Below are positions 1-6,160 of a stretch of 15,397 nucleotides of DNA, piece by piece. This stretch comes from Candidatus Altimarinota bacterium (GTDB lineage Bacteria > Patescibacteriota > Gracilibacteria > UBA4473): NCBI GenBank assembly GCA_020630245.1, contig JAHDBZ010000008.1, positions 1 through 15,397 on the forward strand. The letters are read 5' to 3'. Every line of letters starts with the position of its first letter. Position 1 is the first letter of the stretch. The translations under genes and the position numbers were made by a program. Below the pieces are notes generated by a model. That model was not told where the DNA came from, ran no database searches, and worked only from the letters and a program-made list of their open reading frames with translations.

Positions 1-1043
1 ACAAAATCGCCCTGATTCTCAAACATCAGCCATTCTGGGATGAGCTCTTGATCATCCTCTAGATCTCCACGCGCCATAAAGGTCGGCACCGTAAATCCAA
101 TGTTCGAGAAGAAAAAATCTGGCAGGGTGTCTTGGTTGATATCTCCGACGGCGATCCCCATTGGATAAGCGAACTTACCACTGGTCGGGTTTGGCATTTC
201 TGTAAAAGTCAGGTCCTCATTCCGACGGTACGTCTTTACCTGGCCCGTGTCATAAGCCACCACCAGATCTGAATCCTGATCTAGATCTACATCTACGAAA
301 ACCCCGAGAAAAGTGTTGTGCGTGTAACTGAGCCCCGCAGACTCTGTGATGTCGGTAAAAGTGTTATCTCCGTTATTGAGAAAAAGAAGACTATTTCCTC
401 CATAACCTTCTTGGTTAAAGATCGTATACCCTTCCACAAAAGCTTTCTTGAGGTAGCCAGACACAAACATATCGACAGCACCATCTTGGTTTAGATCAGT
501 AAGGGCAATTGAGACTGGCGTGGTTTTTTCATTAAAAGGCAAATTAAGTTTTTGCACTCGAAACTGCTTGTTACCAGCGTTGGTGTAGAGGTAAATATCA
601 TCATCTCTCGCCACGAAGAGATCTACCAATCCATCATCCGTAACATCGAGAGCCGCCACCCCGTAGGTAGCGAGTGACAAATCCTTGTCCAAACCTGATC
701 GTTCTGAAACATCAAGGATCTGGCCATCGGCATACGTAAAGAGTCCATCAGCCTGCCCAGCACCGCCCCCTAGAAAAAGCTCCTTGAGCCCATCATTATC
801 GGCGTCAAACAAGGCTGATCCGAGCAAGGGCAATTTATTGTCCCCGTCATACTGATGATCAAAGGTGAAAGGTAAAAGTTCAAATTTGGGAATCTCTACA
901 TCACTGAGTTCTCGATCATAAGGCACTGGATTAAACATCCGCCAACCAGCAAACATAAGGGCCAAAAACGCTATGACGGCGAGGACAAAACTCCACTTGA
1001 TAGTACATTTACACCAACGCCAGATATGATCGTCTAATTTCAT
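1..1043 (-). CDS. FG-GAP/VCBS repeat protein, membrane-anchored, 3' end outside the window
   Basis: Reading the minus strand from the ATG at 1043 gives 347 open codons that run off the left edge, so the C-terminus is missing. Residues about 1-16 are a charged, Trp/Cys-containing N-terminus. Residues about 17-34 are one hydrophobic segment (WSFVLAVIAFLALMFAGW), so the protein is probably a signal-anchored envelope protein with the rest outside. The remainder has at least five calcium-type FG-GAP/VCBS loops: DADNDGLKELF, DVTDDGLVDLF, DLNQDGAVDMF, DVDLDQDSDLVV and DINQDTLPDFF, separated by short beta-rich stretches such as LFLNNGDNTFTD. This is the pattern of integrin-alpha-like beta-propeller proteins (CRTAC1/UnbV style). 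Such proteins are usually surface adhesins or of unknown role; no substrate can be read from the sequence. An AT-rich run upstream (about 1066-1095) may hold the promoter. Confidence 0.85.
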   Translation of the reverse strand, partial: MKLDDHIWRWCKCTIKWSFVLAVIAFLALMFAGWRMFNPVPYDRELSDVEIPKFELLPFTFDHQYDGDNKLPLLGSALFDADNDGLKELFLGGGAGQADGLFTYADGQILDVSERSGLDKDLSLATYGVAALDVTDDGLVDLFVARDDDIYLYTNAGNKQFRVQKLNLPFNEKTTPVSIALTDLNQDGAVDMFVSGYLKKAFVEGYTIFNQEGYGGNSLLFLNNGDNTFTDITESAGLSYTHNTFLGVFVDVDLDQDSDLVVAYDTGQVKTYRRNEDLTFTEMPNPTSGKFAYPMGIAVGDINQDTLPDFFFSNIGFTVPTFMARGDLEDDQELIPEWLMFENQGDF

Positions 1044-1112
1044 TACGACTAAGCTTAAGGAGAAAAAATTTAAATTTAAAATTTTAAATGTAAAAAAAGC
1101 TACATCCTCATC

Positions 1113-1262
1113 TGTCACCCTGAGCCAAAAACCAGTCATGAAGTTAGTTCCGTCGAAGGGCCTCCCGTCTTAGCACATAGACACACAAGTCTTACAGTTA
1201 AGTTTCGGCATCACGAATTTGAAACGGGAGATCCTTCATCACCAAGGTGACTCAGTATGACA
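1113..1262. repeat. Imperfect inverted repeat, MITE/REP-like element
   Basis: The two ends pair in reverse complement in several blocks: TGTCA (1113-1117) with TGACA (1258-1262), CTGAG with CTCAG, GAAGG (1155-1159) with CCTTC (1233-1237), and TCCCGT (1163-1168) with ACGGGA (1224-1229). The middle, about 55 bp, does not pair well. There is no ORF inside. The sequence style (CCCTGAGC, then GTCGAAGG) resembles a dispersed palindromic repeat I recall from many bacterial genomes; that resemblance is from memory. It fills the gap between the FG-GAP gene and the PH-domain gene and may be a non-autonomous element. Confidence 0.6.
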
Positions 1263-1306
1263 ATCCGTGGTTGTTAAAATTATGAAATAAATTAGACTAA
1301 CCAAAC

Positions 1307-1810
1307 ATGAATCTATTCCCCGGACAACACGCCAACGAAAAAGTGCTTGCACTCATCGAACAGTCAGGGATCTTCTGGCTCAAACTAGCCCTACGCTGGT
1401 GGTGGGCACTGACATTCTTGTTTGGTCTGTGTGCCTTCTTTGTCGATCTGATATGGGCCGGACACCGACTCAGTATCATAGCGCTATTTGTAATCGTTGA
1501 ATTTGCCGCGTTGCTACTCTTAGTCGTCTGGCATCTCCGCCAACGAGCCAAACGCAAGATCTATATCACTAACGAGCGGATCGTGCGGTTTAACGGGAAA
1601 GAACAGATCTCAATGAATCTGGAAGAAATCCGGGACATTCAGGCTCGCAAATACCATAAATTCACCAACATTGGCGACCTCATATTCACTGGCGTTACCC
1701 CTCTCAAAGCCAAACGCATCCCAGAAGTCCGCGCTCTGGCTAAGTACGTAAACGAACTCCTGAGGCTCAAGAAAGCTGGCAGTGAGGTGTTTCCGAGATA
1801 TAGAAACTAA
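1307..1810 (+). CDS. Membrane protein with bacterial PH domain (YdbS/DUF304-like)
   Basis: 167 aa. Two hydrophobic helices, about residues 28-48 (aromatic-rich, RWWWALTFLFG) and 54-76, are followed by a basic stretch (HLRQRAKRK) and a soluble domain at about 83-150. That domain has the bacterial PH signature: YITNERIVRFNG, then a strand ending in EEIRDIQ, then NIGDLIFTG and a final helix (VRALAKYVNELLRL). Known relatives are short envelope proteins with a cytoplasmic PH-like fold and largely unknown function. The gene stands alone, convergent with tsf, and shares the hairpin at 1809-1833 as a possible terminator. No Shine-Dalgarno sequence precedes the ATG. A weak promoter-like pair (TTGTTA, 16 nt, TAGACT) lies just upstream, which would leave a leader of only a few bases. 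Fold assignment is fairly secure; the role is unknown. Confidence 0.82.
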   Translation: MNLFPGQHANEKVLALIEQSGIFWLKLALRWWWALTFLFGLCAFFVDLIWAGHRLSIIALFVIVEFAALLLLVVWHLRQRAKRKIYITNERIVRFNGKEQISMNLEEIRDIQARKYHKFTNIGDLIFTGVTPLKAKRIPEVRALAKYVNELLRLKKAGSEVFPRYRN

Positions 1811-1833
1811 AAAGAGCGACTGAAGTCGCCCTT
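1809..1833 (-). terminator. Rho-independent terminator after tsf, possibly bidirectional
   Basis: GCGACT (1816-1821) pairs with AGTCGC (1824-1829), best drawn as a five-pair stem with a TGAA tetraloop. Read on the minus strand it is followed by TTTTT (complement of 1809-1813), as expected for the end of tsf. On the plus strand the following CTTATT is a poorer U-tract, so termination of the PH-domain gene is less certain. Confidence 0.75.
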
Positions 1834-1834
1834 A

Positions 1835-1868
1835 TTAGCAAATTAGCAAACTAAGCTTTAGCAAATTA
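1835..1868. repeat. Degenerate octamer tandem array (TTAGCAAA)
   Basis: TTAGCAAA at 1835-1842, again at 1843-1850, a 7-bp variant CTAAGCT, then TTAGCAAA at 1858-1865. The array ends directly at the tsf stop codon (1869-1871). The same unit recurs between rpsF and rpsR at 9187. Confidence 0.75.
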
Positions 1869-2630
1869 CTATACCGCCATCCGCACAAAGCTCACCAGCT
1901 TCGCGTCCCCGAGGTACTCGGCTACAGTCATACTTGGATCTTTTACAAACGGTTGTGAAGTCAAAGCGCGTTCTGCGCAGAATTTCTTGATCTTCCCGTC
2001 GACGATCTTTTCAATGATCTCAGCTGGTTTGCCTTCGTTGGCCATTTGTTCACGACCGATTTCACGTTCTTTTTCGATGAGTTCCGCTGGTACATCTTCC
2101 GGATTGGCAACCAGTGGTGACATCGCCGTAGCGTGCATAGCGGCATCACGAGCTTTTTCTTCGTCTCCACCATCAAGGATTACCAGTGTTCCGACTTTAC
2201 CAGTCGTGTGTACGTAGCCACCGGCCACCGTTCCACCATCGACGACTTGTACGTCTTCGAGAACGATATTTTCTCCGATTTTGAGGATCTTGTCCGCTTT
2301 GATATCTTCGAAATGTGCTTTTGCAGCGTCAGAGCCATCAGCGGCAGCTTTGTCAGCAATTTCATTCGCGAGAGCGATGAAGTCTTCGTTTTTACCTACG
2401 AAATCGGTTTCACAAAGAAGTTTTACCATGGCTCGACCCGCGATCGCTACACGACCTTCACCAGTCGTTCGATCGGCTTTGTCAGCGGCCTTCGCTTCCC
2501 CTTTCTTTCGAAGGATTTCGATAGCGGCGTCCATGTCGCCGTTTGCTTCTTCGAGGGCTTTTTTACAAGCCATCATCGCCACTCCAGTTCGATCTCGGAG
2601 GGCTTTTACATCTTGTGCACTTACTGCCAT
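1869..2630 (-). CDS. tsf: Translation elongation factor Ts
   Basis: 253 aa. EF-Ts is the guanine-nucleotide exchange factor for EF-Tu and acts in the cytoplasm. The N-terminal UBA-like domain (residues about 4-38) is clear: LRDRTGVAMMACKKALEEA and then AAIEILRKKG. The EF-Tu-contacting TDFV motif is at 75-78, followed by GKNEDF. The C-terminal part has KIGENI, two copies of the core-domain fold with HATAMSPLVA, and the usual ending around LTSQPFVKDPSMTVAEYL. Length lies between the long E. coli type and short forms such as that of Thermus. It starts at the first ATG with no Shine-Dalgarno sequence. Unlike the common rpsB-tsf pair, it is separated from rpsB by a membrane-protein gene and by a terminator. 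A weak promoter (TTGATT/TACAGT) lies at 2660-2687. Stop codon TAG. Confidence 0.97.
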   Translation of the reverse strand: MAVSAQDVKALRDRTGVAMMACKKALEEANGDMDAAIEILRKKGEAKAADKADRTTGEGRVAIAGRAMVKLLCETDFVGKNEDFIALANEIADKAAADGSDAAKAHFEDIKADKILKIGENIVLEDVQVVDGGTVAGGYVHTTGKVGTLVILDGGDEEKARDAAMHATAMSPLVANPEDVPAELIEKEREIGREQMANEGKPAEIIEKIVDGKIKKFCAERALTSQPFVKDPSMTVAEYLGDAKLVSFVRMAV

Positions 2631-2659
2631 TTTAAAATGTGGGTTAAAATTTCATCGAC

Positions 2660-2687
2660 ACTGTAGTGTGGCCGTGATAAAAATCAA
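2660..2687 (-). promoter_or_regulatory. Possible tsf promoter with overlapping palindrome
   Basis: On the minus strand TTGATT (2682-2687) is followed after 16 nt by TACAGT (2660-2665). The -10 part sits inside the palindrome ACACTGTAGTGT (2658-2669, plus strand). Both hexamers are only moderate matches, so this is a weak call; the palindrome could be an operator or chance. Confidence 0.3.
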
Positions 2688-2730
2688 ATTCTGATGCGAT
2701 AAAACACCTCACAACAAAGAATGCGAGTCA

Positions 2731-2770
2731 CTAGTCTCTAGAAATCTAGCTTTCTAGCTCTCTCTAAATT
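2731..2770. repeat. Degenerate CTAG-rich octamer tandem array
   Basis: Units CTAGTCT, CTAGAAAT, CTAGCTTT, CTAGCTCT and CTCTAAAT follow one another with period 7 then 8 and end against the stop codon of the DUF4870-like gene (2772-2774). CTAG is often under-represented in bacterial DNA, so five near copies in 40 bp stand out. Confidence 0.65.
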
Positions 2771-2771
2771 C

Positions 2772-3176
2772 CTACCATTCAAACTTCTCTGCCAACTGCG
2801 CGATAAAGGGAATCTTGGTCATTTTACCCTGAAAAGCAGACATTATTCCTAACAAGGCTACTAAAAATTGTAGCAGTCCAAGTAAACCATAGATACTGGG
2901 CATCCAGAATCCTGGTAACCAAGCAACAACGGTAAATGCGAGAAAAATAATCGTGATTGCCAACCCTTGTTTCCCGTGGAACTGACAAAATTCAGAATCT
3001 AGTCGCAGCACTAATGGCAGAATACAGAGAAAACTGAGGTATCCTACCGCTGACAAAATTTTATCACCTTGGGCCGTCATATCCGCTTCATTGACGCCGG
3101 CTTGTTGGACGGCTTCGGCCTGCGCCTTCATTTCTTCTTTTACGTTTGATTCTGGAGCTGGATTTTCTTCGGTCAT
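2772..3176 (-). CDS. DUF4870/Tic20-like small membrane protein
   Basis: 134 aa. Residues 1-36 are a hydrophilic, Glu/Ala-rich tail. Three hydrophobic helices follow at about 40-57 (ILSAVGYLSFLCILPLVL), 72-90 and 96-114. Between the first and second is the family-like motif RLDSEFCQFHGKQGL, which matches the 'K/R-D-S-x-F-x-x-F-H-x-K-Q-G' signature of the DUF4870/COG3296 membrane family. Function is not established for that family; a Tic20-like fold is the usual comparison. The gene lies between rpsB and tsf on the same strand but has its own -10 box just upstream (3201-3206) and follows the rpsB terminator, so it is probably a separate transcription unit. The family call is from the motif and topology alone. 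Stop codon TAG. Confidence 0.8.
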   Translation of the reverse strand: MTEENPAPESNVKEEMKAQAEAVQQAGVNEADMTAQGDKILSAVGYLSFLCILPLVLRLDSEFCQFHGKQGLAITIIFLAFTVVAWLPGFWMPSIYGLLGLLQFLVALLGIMSAFQGKMTKIPFIAQLAEKFEW

Positions 3177-3200
3177 GGATTTTGGTATTTATTTCAGTCT

Positions 3201-3206
3201 ATTATA
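3201..3206 (-). promoter_or_regulatory. -10 box of the DUF4870-like gene
   Basis: A perfect TATAAT on the minus strand lies 24 nt before the ATG at 3176 and immediately after the rpsB terminator. No good -35 element is visible at 16-18 nt because that space is taken by the terminator U-tract and stem. Confidence 0.5.
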
Positions 3207-3216
3207 GCCGATTTTA

Positions 3217-3246
3217 CAAAAAAACACCACCCGAAGGTGATGTTTT
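3217..3246 (-). terminator. Rho-independent terminator after rpsB
   Basis: On the minus strand ACATCACC pairs fully (one G-U) with GGTGGTGT around a TTCG tetraloop and is followed by a run of seven T. The stem is at 3224-3231 and 3236-3243. It separates rpsB from the downstream genes. Confidence 0.88.
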
Positions 3247-3271
3247 AGTGTTGTAATAGATTTAAAAGATC

Positions 3272-3940
3272 TTAGCTAAGCGCCGCAACGATCTTGTTCA
3301 TAAGGAAATCGAGCGATCGGATCGCATCATCGTTTCCTGGGATTGGGTAGTCCACGCCCGCTGGATCTGCGTTGGCATCGAGGATAGCCATCGTAGCGAT
3401 GTTAGCGTTGTTAGCTTCATCGATAGCCAGACGATCTGTTACCGCATCGAGGACGATCACGAGATCTGGCTTTTGGCGCATTTCAGCGACTCCACCGTAT
3501 GAAGCGTGTAGTTTTTCGAGATCTTTTTTGAAACCCGCCACTTCTTTTTTGGTGTATTTATTGATTTCACCTGATTCAAATTGAGATTTGAGAGTTAGGT
3601 AGTGATCGATTCGACGTCGAAGTTCTTTGAAGTTTGTCAGTAGTCCTGGCGTCCATTTTTTGTCTACGTAGTAATAGCCTTCTGGAGCGATTAGTTTTTC
3701 GATTTGAAAAGCTGCTTGTGGCTTGGTTCCAACGAAAAGAACTTTTTTGTTCTGTAGTTTGATCGCTTTGAGGAACTGCTCGGCTTTTTCGAGTGATTCT
3801 GCTGATTTTTCGAGATCAAAAACCCAGATTCCTTTCTTCTTTTCGAAGAGGAAATTCTTCATTTTTGGATTCCAAAATTCAGCCTTGTGTCCCACGTGGA
3901 CCAACGCATCAAACATATCTTGTACGGTATTATTTGCCAT
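3272..3940 (-). CDS. rpsB: 30S ribosomal protein uS2
   Basis: 222 aa, normal to slightly short for S2. The protein binds the 30S head/body junction. Family motifs are in the expected order: VHVGHKAEFWNPKM near residues 14-27, FVGTKPQA near 69-76, KKWTPGLLTNFKELRRRI near 94-111, a coiled insert, then GGVAEMRQKPDLVIVLD near 149-165, AIDEANNANI, and PIPGNDDAIRSLDFL at the end. The central coiled region is rich in Lys/Glu. The start is the first ATG; the upstream sequence is A-rich (ACTAAAAA) with no Shine-Dalgarno sequence. A strong TTCG-loop terminator follows, so it is probably monocistronic, unlike the usual rpsB-tsf operon. Stop codon TAA. Confidence 0.97.
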   Translation of the reverse strand: MANNTVQDMFDALVHVGHKAEFWNPKMKNFLFEKKKGIWVFDLEKSAESLEKAEQFLKAIKLQNKKVLFVGTKPQAAFQIEKLIAPEGYYYVDKKWTPGLLTNFKELRRRIDHYLTLKSQFESGEINKYTKKEVAGFKKDLEKLHASYGGVAEMRQKPDLVIVLDAVTDRLAIDEANNANIATMAILDANADPAGVDYPIPGNDDAIRSLDFLMNKIVAALS

Positions 3941-4007
3941 TTTTTAGTAATTAAGAGATTGGTTACCAGACGTAAATCTTAAGTCAGAAACCGCTGGAGG
4001 CAGGCGA

Positions 4008-4035
4008 AATTTAGAGAACAACAAATTAAATGCAA
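4008..4035 (-). promoter_or_regulatory. Possible rpsB promoter
   Basis: TTGCAT (4030-4035, minus strand) and TAAATT (4008-4013) are 16 nt apart, about 70 nt before the rpsB ATG. The match is moderate. A perfect TATAAT also occurs further upstream (4112-4117, minus strand) inside the octamer array, without a visible -35. Confidence 0.35.
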
Positions 4036-4042
4036 CCTTTTT

Positions 4043-4117
4043 AATGTTACAATTTTACAATGTTACGATGTTACGATTAATCGCAACATAAAAGCATCAC
4101 AACATTACAACATTATA
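4043..4117. repeat. Octamer tandem array with opposed halves (AATGTTAC / AACATTAC)
   Basis: AATGTTAC-type units run at 4043-4050, 4051-4058, 4059-4066 and 4067-4074 with an exact period of 8. After a short spacer, units of the reverse-complement type, AACATTAC (4101-4108) and AACATTAT (4109-4116), run up to the stop codon at 4118. The two halves can pair into an AT-rich hairpin, which may help end transcription of the FN3 gene; no clear U-tract terminator is seen there. Confidence 0.7.
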
Positions 4118-6076
4118 CTACTCGTATCCAAACAGGATCGTCTCGTCATCATTCCCGGCTCCCACGTTTGTTCCTGGCTGATACCAAGCCGCGATCGGCA
4201 CGGTAGAAACAATGCGCGTTCCCGCTGGAAGTTTACCTCCGTAAGCAACTTCATCGAAACGGGCTCGATACGGCGCATTTGCACCGCCTCCGCTCTGCGT
4301 GAGCGTCAATGCTGGTGTAATCAAGGTGTCTGTGCTGTCGATCAGACTAACAGTCCCCGGCTGAAGTGAGGCAAAGGCTACGTAGTCTGACGCAACGTTT
4401 ATTGCATAACGAGTTTTCATAGAAGATACTGGCAGGAATGGAGCCGCCGCCCCTCCATTACTATCAGCATAGGACGCACCTGTGATCGGTTGATTGGCCT
4501 GCAATCGCAGCGATTCTGATCGATATAATGAACTGGTTCCCTGCGGCGCAATGCTAATCACATTAGCTCGGTTTAGAGAGTTTAGAGTCTGAATACTATT
4601 AGAATGAGTCCCGGTATAGGAAGTACTATCAACCGTCGTAGTCACCCGCATAGAGCTCGACGGGAAACCAATGATATCCGTACTTCCTGGTAACAGCGGT
4701 TTTGGATCCACGTAATTATTGGAATGATGATAGGCGATGATCAATCCGGTACTCTCTAAATGAAAACTTCCAGCATCACTAAAGCTAAAAGTATGGCTTC
4801 CACCAGCCGCCAACGCCACTGGACCAGCGATCGAAGTCGTATCTTTGAAAACTTCCACCGTCGCCGCCTCAAAAGCATAAACCCGTACTGTCTGTGGATT
4901 AGAACGGATAGCATTAAAAGCAAAATCTTCTCCGGCCCAGTAAGGCAGGCTCCAGACCACATTACTGTTGCTGGCATTCCCTGCGACAAAGACTGGCTTA
5001 TCGGCTTCCAGAACGTCATAAGCACCCGAAACAAACTGAAACGTATCTCCCCGCGTCGTTAGAGTCGTTAATGGTCCACCATTGAGAATTACTACGGTAT
5101 TATCTTCTAGGGCTGTCACCACCGAGCTTGTCGCACCTCCGACGTTCATTACATTGATCGAACCATCAAAAAACGGATCGTTGAAGTAAGTCTTAACCAG
5201 TAATGGGGCACTCGGCATGCCTAAGCTTCCATTGGTGGCCGTAACTTGAAACTCATACTCTGTGTCGGGTGTAAGCCCTGTAACGACTGTGGTAGTATCT
5301 GTACTCACTCCATCAGAGAAGGTAGTCCACATGGTATCTCCAAAGACTCGATATTGTACAACATAGTCAATAATTGGATCTCCCTCATTCGTCGGCTCAT
5401 TCCAAGATAGGGTCACGGAGTTAAAAGTTTTTTCCGGTGATTCGAGAAAAGTAATCTGATCCGGAGCCACGGCAAACAGATCTACGCCGCCTGGTGATTC
5501 GTTTTCAATTCGAACAAAATCAATCAGGCTGCCCGTCTTTTGGATGACGTATTTTCCATCAACATAACCATCTAACCCTCTTACTAAAAAATTATCCACA
5601 TACACTCCAATCGACTGCTGCGTCGCTCCCTGGGTGTCACTGTTGCTAACGAAATCATCTTCATCGAGTAGATCGCTGCCAGTTGGATTCCAGCTAGTGC
5701 CATCACAAATCAGCAATTGTGATTGGTCCGTGTCATAGTAGACCTGACCAATGGCACTTCCATCACAAGTCGGAGCTCCTGCTGTCGAGAGGTTCTCAAA
5801 CTGAAGATTTCGAACTTCGTTACCGAGAAAATCTAGATCCCGGTTGATACGAATCAAATCATCCACTCTGTCATATTGCAATCCAGCGTTGATATCATCA
5901 CCAAAACGAAGATTGATGTGTTCCGTGGCGATCGTTTCGTTCCCAATATCGAGGATAAAACTATTCCCAGTCCACTCTGAATCCTCATTACTAAAAATCA
6001 ATCGCCCCTGAGCCACAGGACTCAGAAGTCCGACTAGGAAAACTAACAGCGAAAGATAAAGGGTGGGTTTGCGCAT
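4118..6076 (-). CDS. Secreted protein with FN3 domain and IgGFc-binding-like beta-rich C-terminus
   Basis: 652 aa from the ATG at 6076. A longer reading from a TTG at 6100 would put the perfect -10 box inside the gene, so the ATG is preferred. Residues 1-24 are a classic signal peptide (MRKPTLYLSLLVFLVGLLSP, then VAQG). Residues about 103-129 carry the 'TCDG..IGQVYYDTD..QLLICDGTSW' linker seen in surface proteins of uncultured bacteria. Residues about 204-298 are a fibronectin type III domain (VTLSWNEP, IIDYVVQYR, VTGLTPDTEYEFQVTATN). Residues about 301-652 are beta-rich with repeated motifs such as ALEDNTVVILNGG and VLEADKPVFVAGNAS, which resemble the IgGFc-binding-type domain; this likeness is by eye only. 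No sortase or membrane anchor is visible, so the protein is probably secreted or non-covalently surface-bound. Function is unknown; adhesion is a guess. Stop codon TAG. Confidence 0.85.
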   Translation of the reverse strand: MRKPTLYLSLLVFLVGLLSPVAQGRLIFSNEDSEWTGNSFILDIGNETIATEHINLRFGDDINAGLQYDRVDDLIRINRDLDFLGNEVRNLQFENLSTAGAPTCDGSAIGQVYYDTDQSQLLICDGTSWNPTGSDLLDEDDFVSNSDTQGATQQSIGVYVDNFLVRGLDGYVDGKYVIQKTGSLIDFVRIENESPGGVDLFAVAPDQITFLESPEKTFNSVTLSWNEPTNEGDPIIDYVVQYRVFGDTMWTTFSDGVSTDTTTVVTGLTPDTEYEFQVTATNGSLGMPSAPLLVKTYFNDPFFDGSINVMNVGGATSSVVTALEDNTVVILNGGPLTTLTTRGDTFQFVSGAYDVLEADKPVFVAGNASNSNVVWSLPYWAGEDFAFNAIRSNPQTVRVYAFEAATVEVFKDTTSIAGPVALAAGGSHTFSFSDAGSFHLESTGLIIAYHHSNNYVDPKPLLPGSTDIIGFPSSSMRVTTTVDSTSYTGTHSNSIQTLNSLNRANVISIAPQGTSSLYRSESLRLQANQPITGASYADSNGGAAAPFLPVSSMKTRYAINVASDYVAFASLQPGTVSLIDSTDTLITPALTLTQSGGGANAPYRARFDEVAYGGKLPAGTRIVSTVPIAAWYQPGTNVGAGNDDETILFGYE

Positions 6077-6088
6077 GGATATCAAAAG

Positions 6089-6117
6089 ATTATACCACAA
6101 AATACGCCAAAAATCAA
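6089..6117 (-). promoter_or_regulatory. Promoter of the FN3 protein gene, near-leaderless
   Basis: Minus strand: TTGATT (6112-6117), a 17-nt spacer, then TATAAT (6089-6094), with an extended TGTGG just before the -10. Only 12 nt lie between the -10 box and the ATG at 6076, so the expected leader is about six bases. This element also decides the start codon. It is nearly identical around the -10 to the pilus operon promoter at 9560. Confidence 0.8.
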
Positions 6118-6160
6118 TGCTCCCACATTACACACTACGTGATGCTGTGAAATTGCGACA

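Noticed and set aside
2133..2666. 177-aa open frame on the plus strand across tsf
   Set aside because: It is antisense to a clear EF-Ts gene, has a Phe/Ser-rich composition typical of a mirror frame, and resembles no family.
6077..6100. TTG start at 6100 for the FN3 protein
   Set aside because: The perfect promoter -10 overlaps it, and the ATG at 6076 gives a clean signal peptide.
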